Of a stretch of DNA of 35,268 bases, positions 23,359 through 32,837 are shown one piece after another. The DNA lies in contig CANPOY010000032.1 of the NCBI GenBank assembly GCA_947575805.1, positions 1 to 35,268 on the forward strand. The letters are read 5' to 3'. This DNA comes from an uncultured Lachnospiraceae bacterium. Lineage in GTDB: Bacteria; Bacillota; Clostridia; Lachnospirales; Lachnospiraceae. The translations under genes were made by a program, and so were the position numbers. Under the pieces are notes generated by a model, which worked only from the letters and a program-made list of their open reading frames with translations, did not search any database and was not told where the DNA came from. Position 1 is the stretch's first letter. The number at the start of each line of letters is the position of its first letter.

Positions 23359-24604
23359 TTATGATCCTCGCTCCCAATTCCCTGAAATCCCTGCAGATAT
23401 TTTCATACCCGCGGTATATATACAGGCATCCTGAAACGCAGGACTTCCCCCGCGCCATCAGTCCGGCGGACACCAGTGCGGCCCCGCCCCGCAGCTCCTT
23501 GGCTTCCGTGCATGCCCCGTGCAGCACCGGCACCCCGCTGACCAATACCCTTGCCTCATCTATCTGCTCGATACACGCTCCCATTTTGCGCAGCTCCTCC
23601 ACCACTCTGAAACGGTTCTCGAAAATCTTTTCCTCGATCATCGTGTCCCCGTCGCCGACAGTCTCCACTGCCAGCGCCACAGACTGCAGATCCGTTGGGA
23701 ATCCGGGATACGGCTCTGTCCTGATACATTCCACCGCCCTTGGTCTGTCCGGTCCCTGCACATAGATCCCCTTTTCGGAAATGCACAGCTTCCCTCCCAT
23801 ACGGCGGGCCAAATCCGTCACAGCCTTCATCTCGTCCCGGGGTGCATTCTCCAGAAAGATGCTTCCGCCTGTCCCTATGCAGGCAAGGAGATAGGTTCCG
23901 GCCACAATACGGTCTGCAGGCACCCGGAAATCCGTCCCGTACAGCGTCCGTCCGCCTTTAATGCACAGACACTCTGTCCCAATTCCCTCAATACATGCCC
24001 CACAGGCTTGAAGATACCGGCACAGCGCCGTAATCTCCGGCTCTCTGGCAGCTCCTTCCAGAATCGTATCCCCCTCCGCCATCACCCCGGCAAGAATGAT
24101 ATTCTCCGTGGCGCCCACACTGGGCTTGGGCAGCCGGATCCTTGCACCATGAAGCCGGTGAGCGGATGCCTTCAGCAGGCCTGCCTCCTCCTGAAACTCC
24201 ACCCCCATCTGCTCCAGCGCCGAAATGTGCAGATCAATGGGACGGGAACCGATCACACATCCCCCAGGATGCTCCATGACCACTTCGCTGCACCTTCCCA
24301 GCATGGCTCCCAAAAGGCACAGGGATGAACGCATCCCCCTCACTGCCTCAGAACACATATCCCCCCTCTTCACTCTGGACGAGTCCACTAATATCCCGTT
24401 CTCCTGCCAGCTCACAATACATCCCAGGCTCTGCAGCAGACTTGTCATTGCATATACGTCCGAAATTCTGGGACAATTCCCGATATAAGAACATTCACCT
24501 GTAAGCAGCGTCGCTGCCAGAATCGGAAGCGTCGCATTTTTGGAACCCTGGATACATACTTCTCCCTGCAGGGCCACACCGCCCCATATGTGAATAGAAT
24601 CCAT
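23351..24604 (-). CDS. murA: UDP-N-acetylglucosamine 1-carboxyvinyltransferase MurA
   Basis: This 417-residue enzyme transfers enolpyruvate from PEP to UDP-GlcNAc, the first committed step of peptidoglycan synthesis. Key residues are visible: Lys22-Asn23 in GSKNA, the catalytic and fosfomycin-targeted Cys116 in HPGGCVIGSRPIDLH, and the later GFPTDLQ segment. The six-fold repeat architecture fits the length. The ATG at 24604 has GAGG 10 nt upstream; a TTG at 24613 is too close to that site. It sits between ftsW and divIB, where murG and often murB are found in other Firmicutes. Firmicutes often have two MurA paralogues, so this may not be the only copy. Confidence 0.95.
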   Translation of the reverse strand: MDSIHIWGGVALQGEVCIQGSKNATLPILAATLLTGECSYIGNCPRISDVYAMTSLLQSLGCIVSWQENGILVDSSRVKRGDMCSEAVRGMRSSLCLLGAMLGRCSEVVMEHPGGCVIGSRPIDLHISALEQMGVEFQEEAGLLKASAHRLHGARIRLPKPSVGATENIILAGVMAEGDTILEGAAREPEITALCRYLQACGACIEGIGTECLCIKGGRTLYGTDFRVPADRIVAGTYLLACIGTGGSIFLENAPRDEMKAVTDLARRMGGKLCISEKGIYVQGPDRPRAVECIRTEPYPGFPTDLQSVALAVETVGDGDTMIEEKIFENRFRVVEELRKMGACIEQIDEARVLVSGVPVLHGACTEAKELRGGAALVSAGLMARGKSCVSGCLYIYRGYENICRDFRELGARIISV

Positions 24605-24663
24605 ATTTTCCAAGCCTCAATTAAGATTACTATATCCTATGAGGCAGGGCCTGTATTAGTTCC

Positions 24664-25839
24664 CTACAACTCTTTCAGCTGTATCCGCCGGGCCACGCTT
24701 AAGACCAGCCCGATCTCTATCAGCAGGAACATGACCGAGGATCCCCCGTAACTGATAAAGGGCAATGATATACCCGTATTGGGTATCGTGTTGGTCACAA
24801 CGGCAATATTTAAAATGGACTGGATGGCAATATGGCCCATGACACCCACCACCAGCATGGCCCCGAACAGATCCGTGGCATTGTTGGCGATCACCATCAT
24901 CCTCCACAAAAGCATGATGAACATTAAAATGATGGCGACGGCTCCAAACAGTCCCAGCTCCTCGCAGATAATGGAGAAAATCATATCATTCTGGGCCTCG
25001 GGCAGGAAGCTGAGCTTCTGCATACTCTGCCCCAGCCCTTTCCCCCAGATCCCGCCGCTGCCGATGGCGTACAGGGCCTGGATGGTCTGAAAGCCCTTGC
25101 CCTGGGCCTGACTCTCCGGATCCAGCCAGGCCACGATACGCTCGCTTCGAAAGGCCAGCTCCGAGCCGGAGGAATAGGCGGATACGATCACAAAGACCGC
25201 TACGGCCACCAGGGCCACGCCCCCCACGCCCATGATGATAAATTTCTTGTAATCCGGACTTGCCACAAACACCATCAGCACAGAAATCCCCAGGATAATA
25301 ATGGCAGAGCTCAAGTTCCTCGTGATCAGATAGACCTCCAGTACTACAGGCATGGGAACCAGTATCATAATGATAAAGCCCTTAAGGGTACGGACGCTTT
25401 TTCCCATCTTACACACCAGCACCGCCAGGAACAAAATCATACACAGCTTTGCCACCTCCGCCGGCTGCAGGTTCAGACCCAGACCCGGAATCTTGATCCA
25501 GCGCCTTGCACCGTGGGATTCCACACCCAGAGGCGTCAGCACCAGGGGCACCAGGGCCATGGATACAATGTATCCCAGAAGTGCGAACCTCTCCCAGAAA
25601 TGATAGGGAATATTCGCCACAAAGATCATCAGCACCAGCCCGATAATCACCGCCACAAGCTGCTTCTTCAGATAATACGCCGCGTCCTGAAAATCCTGAG
25701 ACGCCTCATAAGAGCTGGCGGAATAGATCATTACCAGCCCGAATCCCAGCAGGAAAAGTACGATAAACAAAAGGCTGTAATCAAAAAAATATTCGGATTC
25801 TTCTTTTTTTCTCCGTTTTGAAATTCGCTGTGTTGCCAT
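24664..25839 (-). CDS. ftsW: SEDS peptidoglycan glycosyltransferase FtsW/SpoVE
   Basis: The 391-residue polytopic protein of the SEDS family polymerises lipid II into glycan strands with a partner class B PBP. About ten helices are predicted. SEDS hallmarks are present: LGFGLVMIYSASS near residue 36, RRWIKIPGLGLNLQPAEVAK in the long loop, LPEAQNDMIFSIICEELGL, and NTGISLPFISYGGSS near the C-terminus. By sequence it could be the vegetative FtsW or the cortex-specific SpoVE, which are hard to separate in Clostridia; its place in the dcw cluster favours FtsW, or a dual role. The ATG at 25839 has AAAGGAG upstream. It lies 18 bp after murD. Confidence 0.93.
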   Translation of the reverse strand: MATQRISKRRKKEESEYFFDYSLLFIVLFLLGFGLVMIYSASSYEASQDFQDAAYYLKKQLVAVIIGLVLMIFVANIPYHFWERFALLGYIVSMALVPLVLTPLGVESHGARRWIKIPGLGLNLQPAEVAKLCMILFLAVLVCKMGKSVRTLKGFIIMILVPMPVVLEVYLITRNLSSAIIILGISVLMVFVASPDYKKFIIMGVGGVALVAVAVFVIVSAYSSGSELAFRSERIVAWLDPESQAQGKGFQTIQALYAIGSGGIWGKGLGQSMQKLSFLPEAQNDMIFSIICEELGLFGAVAIILMFIMLLWRMMVIANNATDLFGAMLVVGVMGHIAIQSILNIAVVTNTIPNTGISLPFISYGGSSVMFLLIEIGLVLSVARRIQLKEL

Positions 25840-25857
25840 AGATGCTCCTTTTGCCGC

Positions 25858-27213
25858 TTATGCCAGTCCCCTGACGTATTCCTTGAAAAGCTCTCCTCTG
25901 ACCTCGTAATTGGGAAACATCCCCCAGCTGGCGCAGGCCGGTGACAGCAACACAGCATCTCCTTCTTCGGCAAGCTGCGTACAAAGCTCCAGGCATTCCT
26001 GGTAACTGTCTGCAAACCTTATCCGCTGGAATCCGTGCTTTCTTGCACATTCCGCGATCTTCTCCCTGGTCTGCCCGATGAGTACCAGCCACTTCACCCG
26101 GCCGTCAAAACTTTCGATCCATTCGTCATATTCATTCTGCTTGTCGTATCCCCCGCCAATCAGCACCGTAGGCTTACTCATGGCCCGGATCCCCTGGATC
26201 GCGGCGTCGGGATTCGTCCCCTTGGAATCGTTGTAATAGTCCACGCCCCCTCTGGAGGCTACAAACTCGATCCGGTGCTCCACCGCATGAAACCTCCTGA
26301 TAACCTTGAGCACGGTTTCCTCCGGCACTCCCATCTCATCGGCAATTGCCAGCGCCGCCATCACGTTCTCCACGTTACAGAGTCCCACCAGGTTCATGTC
26401 CCTGTGAATATCCAGAATCTCCCGGTCCTCTCCTCCACGGCTTCTCACGATTTTATCCCCGCACAGCCAATAACCGTCCGCCAGTTTCCCTGCCGAAGAG
26501 AACCAGACCACTCTGGCCGGGCACCTGTCTCCGAAACCCCGGGTATATTCATTATCGTAATTCAGCACACAGACATCCTGCTTCGTCTGATTTAATGCTA
26601 CATTCTCCTTCGCCGCCACATAAGCTTCCATGGTATGATGACGGTTCAAATGATCCGGCGTGATATTTAAAATGGCAGAAACCGCGGGATGGAAGTCACA
26701 GATCGTCTCCAGCTGGAAGGAGCTGATCTCCCCCACCGTCACCGTGTCGGCTTTGGTCTTCAGACATTCGGAGGTATAAGCCTTGCCGATATTGCCCACT
26801 ACAAAGACCTTCTCCTCTCCCAGCGACTCCTTCATGATCTCCCCCACAAGGGTAGTAGTGGTGGTCTTGCCATTGGTACCCGTGATCGCCGCCACCCGGC
26901 CCTTTTCTTCCCGGTATCCCAGCTCAATCTCACCCATAATCCTGGCACCGCGTTTCCTGAAATCCTGAACCAGAGGAATATCGGCAGGCACTCCGGGGCT
27001 TAAGACAACGTTCTGTATCTTCTCCATCACCGCCTCCGGCAGACTTCCCGCAAAACATTCAGCTCTGCTGTCTCCGGGGAGCCTCTCCCGCACTTCCTCC
27101 ACAGTCAGCGTCTCGCTGCCGTCATACAGGGTCACATTCTCGCCCAGATATTCCAAAAGCTTTACCGAACCCACTCCGCTGATGCCGGATCCGACCACAA
27201 GATAATTTTCCAT
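25858..27213 (-). CDS. murD: UDP-N-acetylmuramoyl-L-alanine:D-glutamate ligase MurD
   Basis: The 451-residue cytoplasmic Mur ligase adds D-glutamate to UDP-MurNAc-L-Ala using ATP. The N-terminal Rossmann-like domain starts YLVVGSGISGVGS. The ATP-binding loop is TGTNGKTTTTT (111-121), the Mur-ligase SSFQLE and NITPDHLNRH motifs follow, and the C-terminal domain has VEHRIEFV and YYNDSKGTNPDA. Length is normal (about 450). The ATG at 27213 is preceded by AAAGGA about 12 nt upstream. It lies between mraY and ftsW in the conserved dcw order. Confidence 0.97.
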   Translation of the reverse strand: MENYLVVGSGISGVGSVKLLEYLGENVTLYDGSETLTVEEVRERLPGDSRAECFAGSLPEAVMEKIQNVVLSPGVPADIPLVQDFRKRGARIMGEIELGYREEKGRVAAITGTNGKTTTTTLVGEIMKESLGEEKVFVVGNIGKAYTSECLKTKADTVTVGEISSFQLETICDFHPAVSAILNITPDHLNRHHTMEAYVAAKENVALNQTKQDVCVLNYDNEYTRGFGDRCPARVVWFSSAGKLADGYWLCGDKIVRSRGGEDREILDIHRDMNLVGLCNVENVMAALAIADEMGVPEETVLKVIRRFHAVEHRIEFVASRGGVDYYNDSKGTNPDAAIQGIRAMSKPTVLIGGGYDKQNEYDEWIESFDGRVKWLVLIGQTREKIAECARKHGFQRIRFADSYQECLELCTQLAEEGDAVLLSPACASWGMFPNYEVRGELFKEYVRGLA

Positions 27214-27246
27214 AATTTACATTTTCCTTTTCCCAATTTATACTTA

Positions 27247-28212
27247 TCAGTTTTTCAGCCCTATCAGCGCTACAAGACACATCAGCGCCGTCACAATGGT
27301 AAAAAGAGCCGAAATCCTAGTCTCAGACCATCCGCATAATTCAAAATGATGGTGCAGCGGAGCCATTTTGAAAAGCCGTTTACCGCCGGTGAGCTTAAAA
27401 TACCCCACCTGCAAAATAACGGTAATCACCTCCACCAGGTAAATAACGCCGACGATGGCAATAAACAACGGCATCTGCAGCATATATCCGCAGGCCGCCA
27501 CAAAGCCTCCCAGGGCCAGTGAACCCGTGTCCCCCATGAAAACCTCCGCCGGATGTACGTTAAAGAGCAGAAAACCCAGCAACGCCCCCGTCACCGCACA
27601 GGTCACAGGCTCGATCCCGCTTCCCGTGCCAATGGCCACCACGGTAAAAAACACTGCCACGATCACCGTAACGCTTCCCGCCAGCCCGTCAAGACCATCC
27701 GTAAAATTCACCCCGTTCACGGTTCCCAGCACCACGAAGAATAATATGGGAATATTCCATATGCCAAAGTCCAGAAAATATCCCGGCAGGAAAGGCACCC
27801 TCATGGCCAGGCTCACATCCGTGAACCGAAGCAGGTAAAAAGCAAAGACCCCGGTAACCACCAGCTGCCCTGCCATCTTCTGCGCAGGGGAAAGCCCCAT
27901 GGAACGCCTGCAGACCACCTTTATGTAATCGTCAAGAAACCCGATCAGTCCAAACCCTGCCGTCAGGAAGAGAATGGGCGCGGTCCTGGGGTACTCCCTG
28001 GCAAAAAGCAGGGTTACCATTGTCACCGACAGAAGAATCAGCAGACCTCCCATGGTAGGAGTCCCGTTCTTTTTCAGATGTCCTGCCGGTCCGTCCTCCC
28101 TCACCGTCTGCCCGATCTTCAGCCTTTTCAGCCAGGGAATGATCACCGGCCCCAGAAGCGCACTGATACAAAAGGATATTATAACCGCCCAAATACTGAC
28201 CATACTTATCAT
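27247..28212 (-). CDS. mraY: Phospho-MurNAc-pentapeptide translocase MraY
   Basis: The 321-residue integral membrane enzyme transfers phospho-MurNAc-pentapeptide to undecaprenyl phosphate, giving lipid I. About ten helices are seen. The catalytic aspartates are in GFLDDYIKV (Asp94, Asp95), with GTPTMGG in an early loop, NFTDGLDGLAG in the middle and APLHHHFELCGW near the C-terminus, all diagnostic for MraY. The ATG at 28212 overlaps the preceding PBP stop (ATGA) and has GGAG 8 nt upstream. Confidence 0.97.
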   Translation of the reverse strand: MISMVSIWAVIISFCISALLGPVIIPWLKRLKIGQTVREDGPAGHLKKNGTPTMGGLLILLSVTMVTLLFAREYPRTAPILFLTAGFGLIGFLDDYIKVVCRRSMGLSPAQKMAGQLVVTGVFAFYLLRFTDVSLAMRVPFLPGYFLDFGIWNIPILFFVVLGTVNGVNFTDGLDGLAGSVTVIVAVFFTVVAIGTGSGIEPVTCAVTGALLGFLLFNVHPAEVFMGDTGSLALGGFVAACGYMLQMPLFIAIVGVIYLVEVITVILQVGYFKLTGGKRLFKMAPLHHHFELCGWSETRISALFTIVTALMCLVALIGLKN

Positions 28213-29948
28213 TGATTATACTCCACTATCCCCAAATACGGAAGAATATTTTCAAAAAGCTGACGTATCACGGGGGCTGCCACCTGCCCGCCGTAATAAG
28301 TTCCCTGCGGATTGTTTATGATGGCAAGCGCGATGACCTGGGGGTCATCCGCCGGTGCAAAACCGATAAAGGAAGCGATATATCTGCCGCTGCCCCTTGG
28401 CAGGGTCTGACTGGTAGCCGTCTTGCCCCCGATGCGGAAACCCGCGATACCGCCGTTTTTCCCCGACCCCTCCGCCACCACCATCTCCAGTATTTCCCGC
28501 ATGGTGGCACTGGTCTCCTCCGATACAACGTTCTGTGTCACAGGATAGGAAAAAGTTTCCAGCACATTTCCGTCCGCATCCAGTGTCTTCACCCCAAAAT
28601 GCGGCGTAATCCGGTTCCCACCGTTGATGATGGAGGAAGCCGTAGTGATCAACTGTATGGGTGTGATCTGAAAGGACTGGCCAAAAGCTACCGTAGCCAG
28701 CTCCACGTTTCCCATATCGTCCTTCCGGTGCATAATGGTTCCCGCCTCGCCCGGCAGGTCAATCCCCGTCTTTGTCTTCAGTCCAAACCGTTCAAAATAC
28801 TGATAGTATTTGTCTAACCCCAGCCGCAGCCCCACGGTAATCAGCGCCGGATTGCAGGAATTCATCATACAGTGCGTGAAATCCTGCGTGCCATGTCCCG
28901 CAATCTTATGACAGCGTATTTTCCTGTCATCCACCACGATAAATCCCGGACAGCTGAAGGTGCTGGCAGTGGTAATCACCTTTTCCTCCAGTCCCGCGGC
29001 GGCGGTAATGATCTTGAAGGTGGATCCCGGCTCGTAAGTGTCGTTGATACAGCCGTTTCGCCATGTGGTATTCAAAAGATCCTGCTTTTGCTGCGCCGTC
29101 AGTGCCGCCTCATCCGTCCCCTCCGGCAATCTGTAGGGATCGTTTAAATCGAACTCCGGCACATTTACCATGGCGTAAAGCTCCCCGTTTTTGGGGTTCA
29201 TCACCAGTATAGAGACACTGTCCGCCTGCTTGGCGGCTCTCGCCTGAATCGCCAGCTGCGTGGCGTAGGACTGAATGTTCATATCCATGCTGATACAGAG
29301 GTCGCTGCCGTTCACCGGCTCTATTCTCCGCTCCCCGGCGGCCTCCACCTCAATGCCCTTGGCATCCGTTATAGTGAGAATGGTTCCCGGCTTTCCCTGA
29401 AGATATTCCTCATAGATCACCTCCAGGCCGATAATGCCCTGATTATCGCCGCCGGTAAATCCCAGGACCTTGCTGGCCAGTTCCCCGTAGGGATAATAGC
29501 GCTTGTAATCCTCATCCACCTTCACACCGGCCAGGTCGTACTCCCGGATCCTGTCTCCCACTTCTTTCTCCACATTGCTCCGGATGCGCTCCATGGATGA
29601 ATACTTTTCCACCCGCTGCTTCACATATTCCTCGGAAAGCTCCAGCTCTTTGCACAGAATCTCGATAACCTTCTCCGGCTCCTCGATCTGATTATGTACC
29701 ACGGATACCGTGCAGACCGTCTTATTGTCCGCCAGCACGGCACCGTTTTGATCCAATATCCTTCCCCTGGCCGCCTTAATGCTCCTTTCCCTCTCGTGAA
29801 GCTCCGTAGCCAGTCTCGAATAATGCTCCGACCGCCACACACACAGATAGATCAGCCTGCCGAAAAGGAGAACCAGAATCCCCGCACAGAGGAAAAAGAT
29901 CACCAGGATCTTTTTCCTGTGAAAGATCTTGTTGTTGTCCGTCAGCAT
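28209..29948 (-). CDS. Class B penicillin-binding protein, SpoVD/PBP2-like
   Basis: The 579-residue transpeptidase has a short cytoplasmic N-terminus, one membrane helix (about residues 13-33), a dimerisation/pedestal domain (RGRILDQNGAVLA), and a transpeptidase domain with the active-site STFK (Ser309) and SCN (364-366). The third motif is KTAT (509-512) in place of the usual KTGT. There is no PASTA domain. The second class B PBP in a clostridial dcw cluster is commonly a SpoVD-type enzyme partnering SpoVE, so a sporulation or elongation role is possible. I chose the ATG at 29948 because TGAGG lies 6 nt upstream; the ATG at 29960 lacks a ribosome site. It overlaps mraY by 4 nt. Confidence 0.9.
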   Translation of the reverse strand: MLTDNNKIFHRKKILVIFFLCAGILVLLFGRLIYLCVWRSEHYSRLATELHERERSIKAARGRILDQNGAVLADNKTVCTVSVVHNQIEEPEKVIEILCKELELSEEYVKQRVEKYSSMERIRSNVEKEVGDRIREYDLAGVKVDEDYKRYYPYGELASKVLGFTGGDNQGIIGLEVIYEEYLQGKPGTILTITDAKGIEVEAAGERRIEPVNGSDLCISMDMNIQSYATQLAIQARAAKQADSVSILVMNPKNGELYAMVNVPEFDLNDPYRLPEGTDEAALTAQQKQDLLNTTWRNGCINDTYEPGSTFKIITAAAGLEEKVITTASTFSCPGFIVVDDRKIRCHKIAGHGTQDFTHCMMNSCNPALITVGLRLGLDKYYQYFERFGLKTKTGIDLPGEAGTIMHRKDDMGNVELATVAFGQSFQITPIQLITTASSIINGGNRITPHFGVKTLDADGNVLETFSYPVTQNVVSEETSATMREILEMVVAEGSGKNGGIAGFRIGGKTATSQTLPRGSGRYIASFIGFAPADDPQVIALAIINNPQGTYYGGQVAAPVIRQLFENILPYLGIVEYNQ

Positions 29949-29997
29949 AGAACGCCTCATAAAAAAGATATTGATATACTTTATTCTTATTTCAGCG

Positions 29998-30024
29998 AGG
30001 TTATGTCTTGTGAAATGTATATTA
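29998..30024 (-). promoter_or_regulatory. Weak candidate SigE-type promoter before the second PBP
   Basis: On the minus strand TAATATA (30018-30024) and CATAACCT (29998-30005) are 12 bp apart in the gap between the two PBP genes. They partly resemble SigE -35 (TMATATT) and -10 (CATACAMT) elements as known from Bacillus. SpoVD is SigE-dependent there. The match is imperfect. Confidence 0.25.
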
Positions 30025-30052
30025 CGGTTCCTCGAGGCATAACTGCTGCAAT

Positions 30053-32236
30053 TTAATTGATGTCGGGATTTACGGGCATGTCCTGTCCCATCACCGGATC
30101 CACCAGGAAGCCTTCCTGGGCGTCATATCTATATCCCGTGACAGGATCTGTCCTGTACCCGCTTTCCGGATCTACAGGGAAGGACTGCCAAGCCTGACTG
30201 CCCGCATTTTCCCCGGGATCAGACGAACCGGTGCCGTCCCCTTCGGGATTCGTATCTCCCCCGCCGGTATACTGGGTGGTAATCTCCAGATTTAATGCTG
30301 CCAGCTCCTGTTTCTCGGCCTCGCTCAGCTCCTCTGTCATAAAAATATTCAAATAGGGAAGAGCCTCCGTCAGAATACTGCGCACAAGACCTGTGGCCAA
30401 ACGGGCATTTCCCTGCTTCTCCACATTGGGCCTGTCCACTACCACATAAATGGCAATCTTCGGATCATCTACCGGTGCAAACCCCAGGAAAGATACCACA
30501 TGATCCGTCTCGGAACGCTTGTGGGTATCCTGATCAATGGTCTCGGCCGTCCCTGTCTTGCCGCCGATCATGTACCCTGCAGGCCTGGCCGTCTTGCCGG
30601 TACCGCTCTCCACCACCGCCCGGCAGTACTGTCTGATATAGGCGGAAGTTGATTCCGATACTGTCTGCTTCAGCACCCTGGGTTCAATGTTTTCCACCGT
30701 GGCTCCGGCAGCGTTGGTAATCTTGTTTACCATGTGGGGCTCATAATAATACCCCCCGTTGATCAGCGAGCTGAAAGCCGTGATCATCTGTACCATGGTC
30801 ACGTTAAAATTCTGGCCAAAACTGTTGGTAGCCAGATCCGTAGGCCCCATTTTGTCCGCGTGATAAATCAGACTGGCCGTTCTGGCTTCCCCTGCCAGAT
30901 CTACATTGGTCTTCAGGCCGAAATTAAAGATACTCTGAAATTCACAGAAGTCATCCCCCCCCAGCATCTGGGCAATCCGCATCATGGACACGTTGCAGGA
31001 GGTCGCCAACGCCAGCTCCAGCGTATGGGTGCCCCGCACGCTGCTGTGACACTTAATCTTATAACCGCCGATCTCCAGAAAACCCGAGCACTCAAAAGTG
31101 GAATTCGGCGCGATCACCCCCTTTTCCAGAGCAGCCGCCACCGTAAAGGGCTTAGCTACAGAACCGGGCTCATAAGTGCCGGTAATACAGTAATTCTTCC
31201 AGAGATTGTTCAGGTTTAAATATGTCTGGTCCTCATCCATAGCGTCCAGAACCGCCTGATCAATCACCGTCCCGTTCTTTTTAATCTCATAATAGCCGTT
31301 ACCGATGTCCACCTGCTCCACCATCATGGAGCCGATCAGCGCCTGGGTATCCCGCACATTATTCAGGTCATAATTGGGATAGCTGGCCATCGCCAGGATC
31401 TCTCCCGTATCCACCCGCTGAATGATACAACCCACATTCTCTGCGCCGTTTCCCGGGTGGTGTTCGTCCTTGTGCTCCTCCATAAAGCGCTTTATATATT
31501 TTTCCACAATTAACTGCACATTTGTGTCGATCGTTGTGTGGATGCTGTTACCGTCCAGGGCCGCTTTCACAGTGCGCTCCAGGGCCAGATCATCGTTCAG
31601 GTATCCGTATTCCCTGCCGTTAATACCGTTCAGCACATCATTGTAGTACTCCTCCAGCCCATAGCTTCCCTGATTATCCTTATTCGAAAAGCCAATGGCA
31701 TCCGACGCCAGAGAGCCATAGGGATAGATTCTCTTGTACTCCTCCTCAAACCAGACACCTTTGATATTGGAATTCTCTTCCTGGGCCGCCAGGAAACCGC
31801 TGATCTGGTCATAGGTCAGCTGCTTTAAAGGCACATACCAGGCGGAGTCCTTATGGGTGGCCACATAGTCTCTGATTTCCGTCATATTTAAGTCAAAATG
31901 TTCTTCCAAGGCTTTCAGGGCAGGCTCCAGATATGGCGTCTTTCCGCTGATCTTCGTATTCATGACCTTTGCGTCTATAACAAGGTTATATACCTTTTCG
32001 CAGGTGGCAAGCTTTGTCCCCTTGGAGTCTACAATATCACCCCTCCGGTAAGGCAGCGTCTTGGAATCATACTGCTGCTGTATCAGAACCTGCTTCTGAT
32101 ACTGAGTCCCTTTTTCCCTTGTCAAGAGAATCAGTCTTGCGCTTAAGACTGCAAAAGCCAGCAGTACCGCAGCAAACAGCACTACCAGCTTCTTTTGCAT
32201 TTTTATGGAAAACCTGTTGTTTTTTGCTTCACTCAC
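30053..32236 (-). CDS. Class B penicillin-binding protein, FtsI/PBP2B-like divisome transpeptidase
   Basis: The 727-residue protein crosslinks septal peptidoglycan. One membrane helix (about residues 15-35) anchors a dimerisation domain (RRGDIVDSKGTKLAT) and a transpeptidase domain with SVAK (Ser359, Lys362), SCN (413-415) and KTGT (560-563). It is longer than typical because of a C-terminal extracytoplasmic tail from about residue 635: an acidic, Gly- and Pro-rich linker, then imperfect repeats of DPxxGY(R)-type (VDPESGYRTDPVTGYRYD). No PASTA domain is seen. The GTG at 32236 has AGAGG 6 nt upstream and lies 17 bp after ftsL. Its dcw position fits the septal partner of FtsW. Confidence 0.92.
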   Translation of the reverse strand: MSEAKNNRFSIKMQKKLVVLFAAVLLAFAVLSARLILLTREKGTQYQKQVLIQQQYDSKTLPYRRGDIVDSKGTKLATCEKVYNLVIDAKVMNTKISGKTPYLEPALKALEEHFDLNMTEIRDYVATHKDSAWYVPLKQLTYDQISGFLAAQEENSNIKGVWFEEEYKRIYPYGSLASDAIGFSNKDNQGSYGLEEYYNDVLNGINGREYGYLNDDLALERTVKAALDGNSIHTTIDTNVQLIVEKYIKRFMEEHKDEHHPGNGAENVGCIIQRVDTGEILAMASYPNYDLNNVRDTQALIGSMMVEQVDIGNGYYEIKKNGTVIDQAVLDAMDEDQTYLNLNNLWKNYCITGTYEPGSVAKPFTVAAALEKGVIAPNSTFECSGFLEIGGYKIKCHSSVRGTHTLELALATSCNVSMMRIAQMLGGDDFCEFQSIFNFGLKTNVDLAGEARTASLIYHADKMGPTDLATNSFGQNFNVTMVQMITAFSSLINGGYYYEPHMVNKITNAAGATVENIEPRVLKQTVSESTSAYIRQYCRAVVESGTGKTARPAGYMIGGKTGTAETIDQDTHKRSETDHVVSFLGFAPVDDPKIAIYVVVDRPNVEKQGNARLATGLVRSILTEALPYLNIFMTEELSEAEKQELAALNLEITTQYTGGGDTNPEGDGTGSSDPGENAGSQAWQSFPVDPESGYRTDPVTGYRYDAQEGFLVDPVMGQDMPVNPDIN

Positions 32237-32253
32237 CTTACACCTCTGTTACA

Positions 32254-32778
32254 TCATTTCGTTCCCTGCACCTGGCGCATAAAGTCATCACCTTCGTTAT
32301 CATATAATATGATCTGGCCCTCCTGCGCATAAGTCATACCCAGTTCCCCAATAGCAATCCTCTTGATCTCCTCCAGATTAATACTGTTGATAATTCTGTT
32401 GTATTTCTCATTGTTGGCGTCCCTCAGGGAATTCAGCTCACTGGCCTTTACGGCCGTACTCCTGGTGAGATTGGTCAAATTCGCCTGCATCTGGATATAG
32501 TTTACCAAAACAAATGCAGCAGCACACAGCGCAGCCGCCAGGAAAAGCACATAGCCCGCGCTCATATGATGCGCCCTCTCACGATTTTTGCGGACAGCAG
32601 GCTGTATCTGCTTTCTGGGCTTCGCCTCCCATTGCCTCTCCGGCTCGAGCTCCCGCGCAGTATTCCCGTAAACGTAAATGCCTCCGTTTCTTTCAGCCCT
32701 TGCGTTGATCCGTCTCTCATATGCAGCTTGTCTGTCATCATATGTAGTATGTCTGTCATTCCTTCTGCTCCGAACCAT
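32254..32778 (-). CDS. ftsL: FtsL-like septum formation protein
   Basis: The 174-residue bitopic protein has an unusually long, charged cytoplasmic N-terminus (about 72 residues, rich in Arg, Glu and Asp), one membrane helix (about 74-94) and a short extracytoplasmic coiled coil (ELNSLRDANNEKYNRIINSI) as in FtsL/DivIC proteins. Sequence is poorly conserved in the family, so the call rests on size, topology and position between rsmH and the PBP genes. I chose the ATG at 32778 with AGGA 7 nt upstream; the frame extends into rsmH but offers no other start nearby. FtsL bridges DivIB/DivIC and FtsW-PBP. Confidence 0.85.
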   Translation of the reverse strand: MVRSRRNDRHTTYDDRQAAYERRINARAERNGGIYVYGNTARELEPERQWEAKPRKQIQPAVRKNRERAHHMSAGYVLFLAAALCAAAFVLVNYIQMQANLTNLTRSTAVKASELNSLRDANNEKYNRIINSINLEEIKRIAIGELGMTYAQEGQIILYDNEGDDFMRQVQGTK

Positions 32779-32837
32779 AATGTTGTCCTGCTTTCTGTCC
32801 TGCTCAAATTTTGTGTCATGCCTGATGTACTCTTGTC

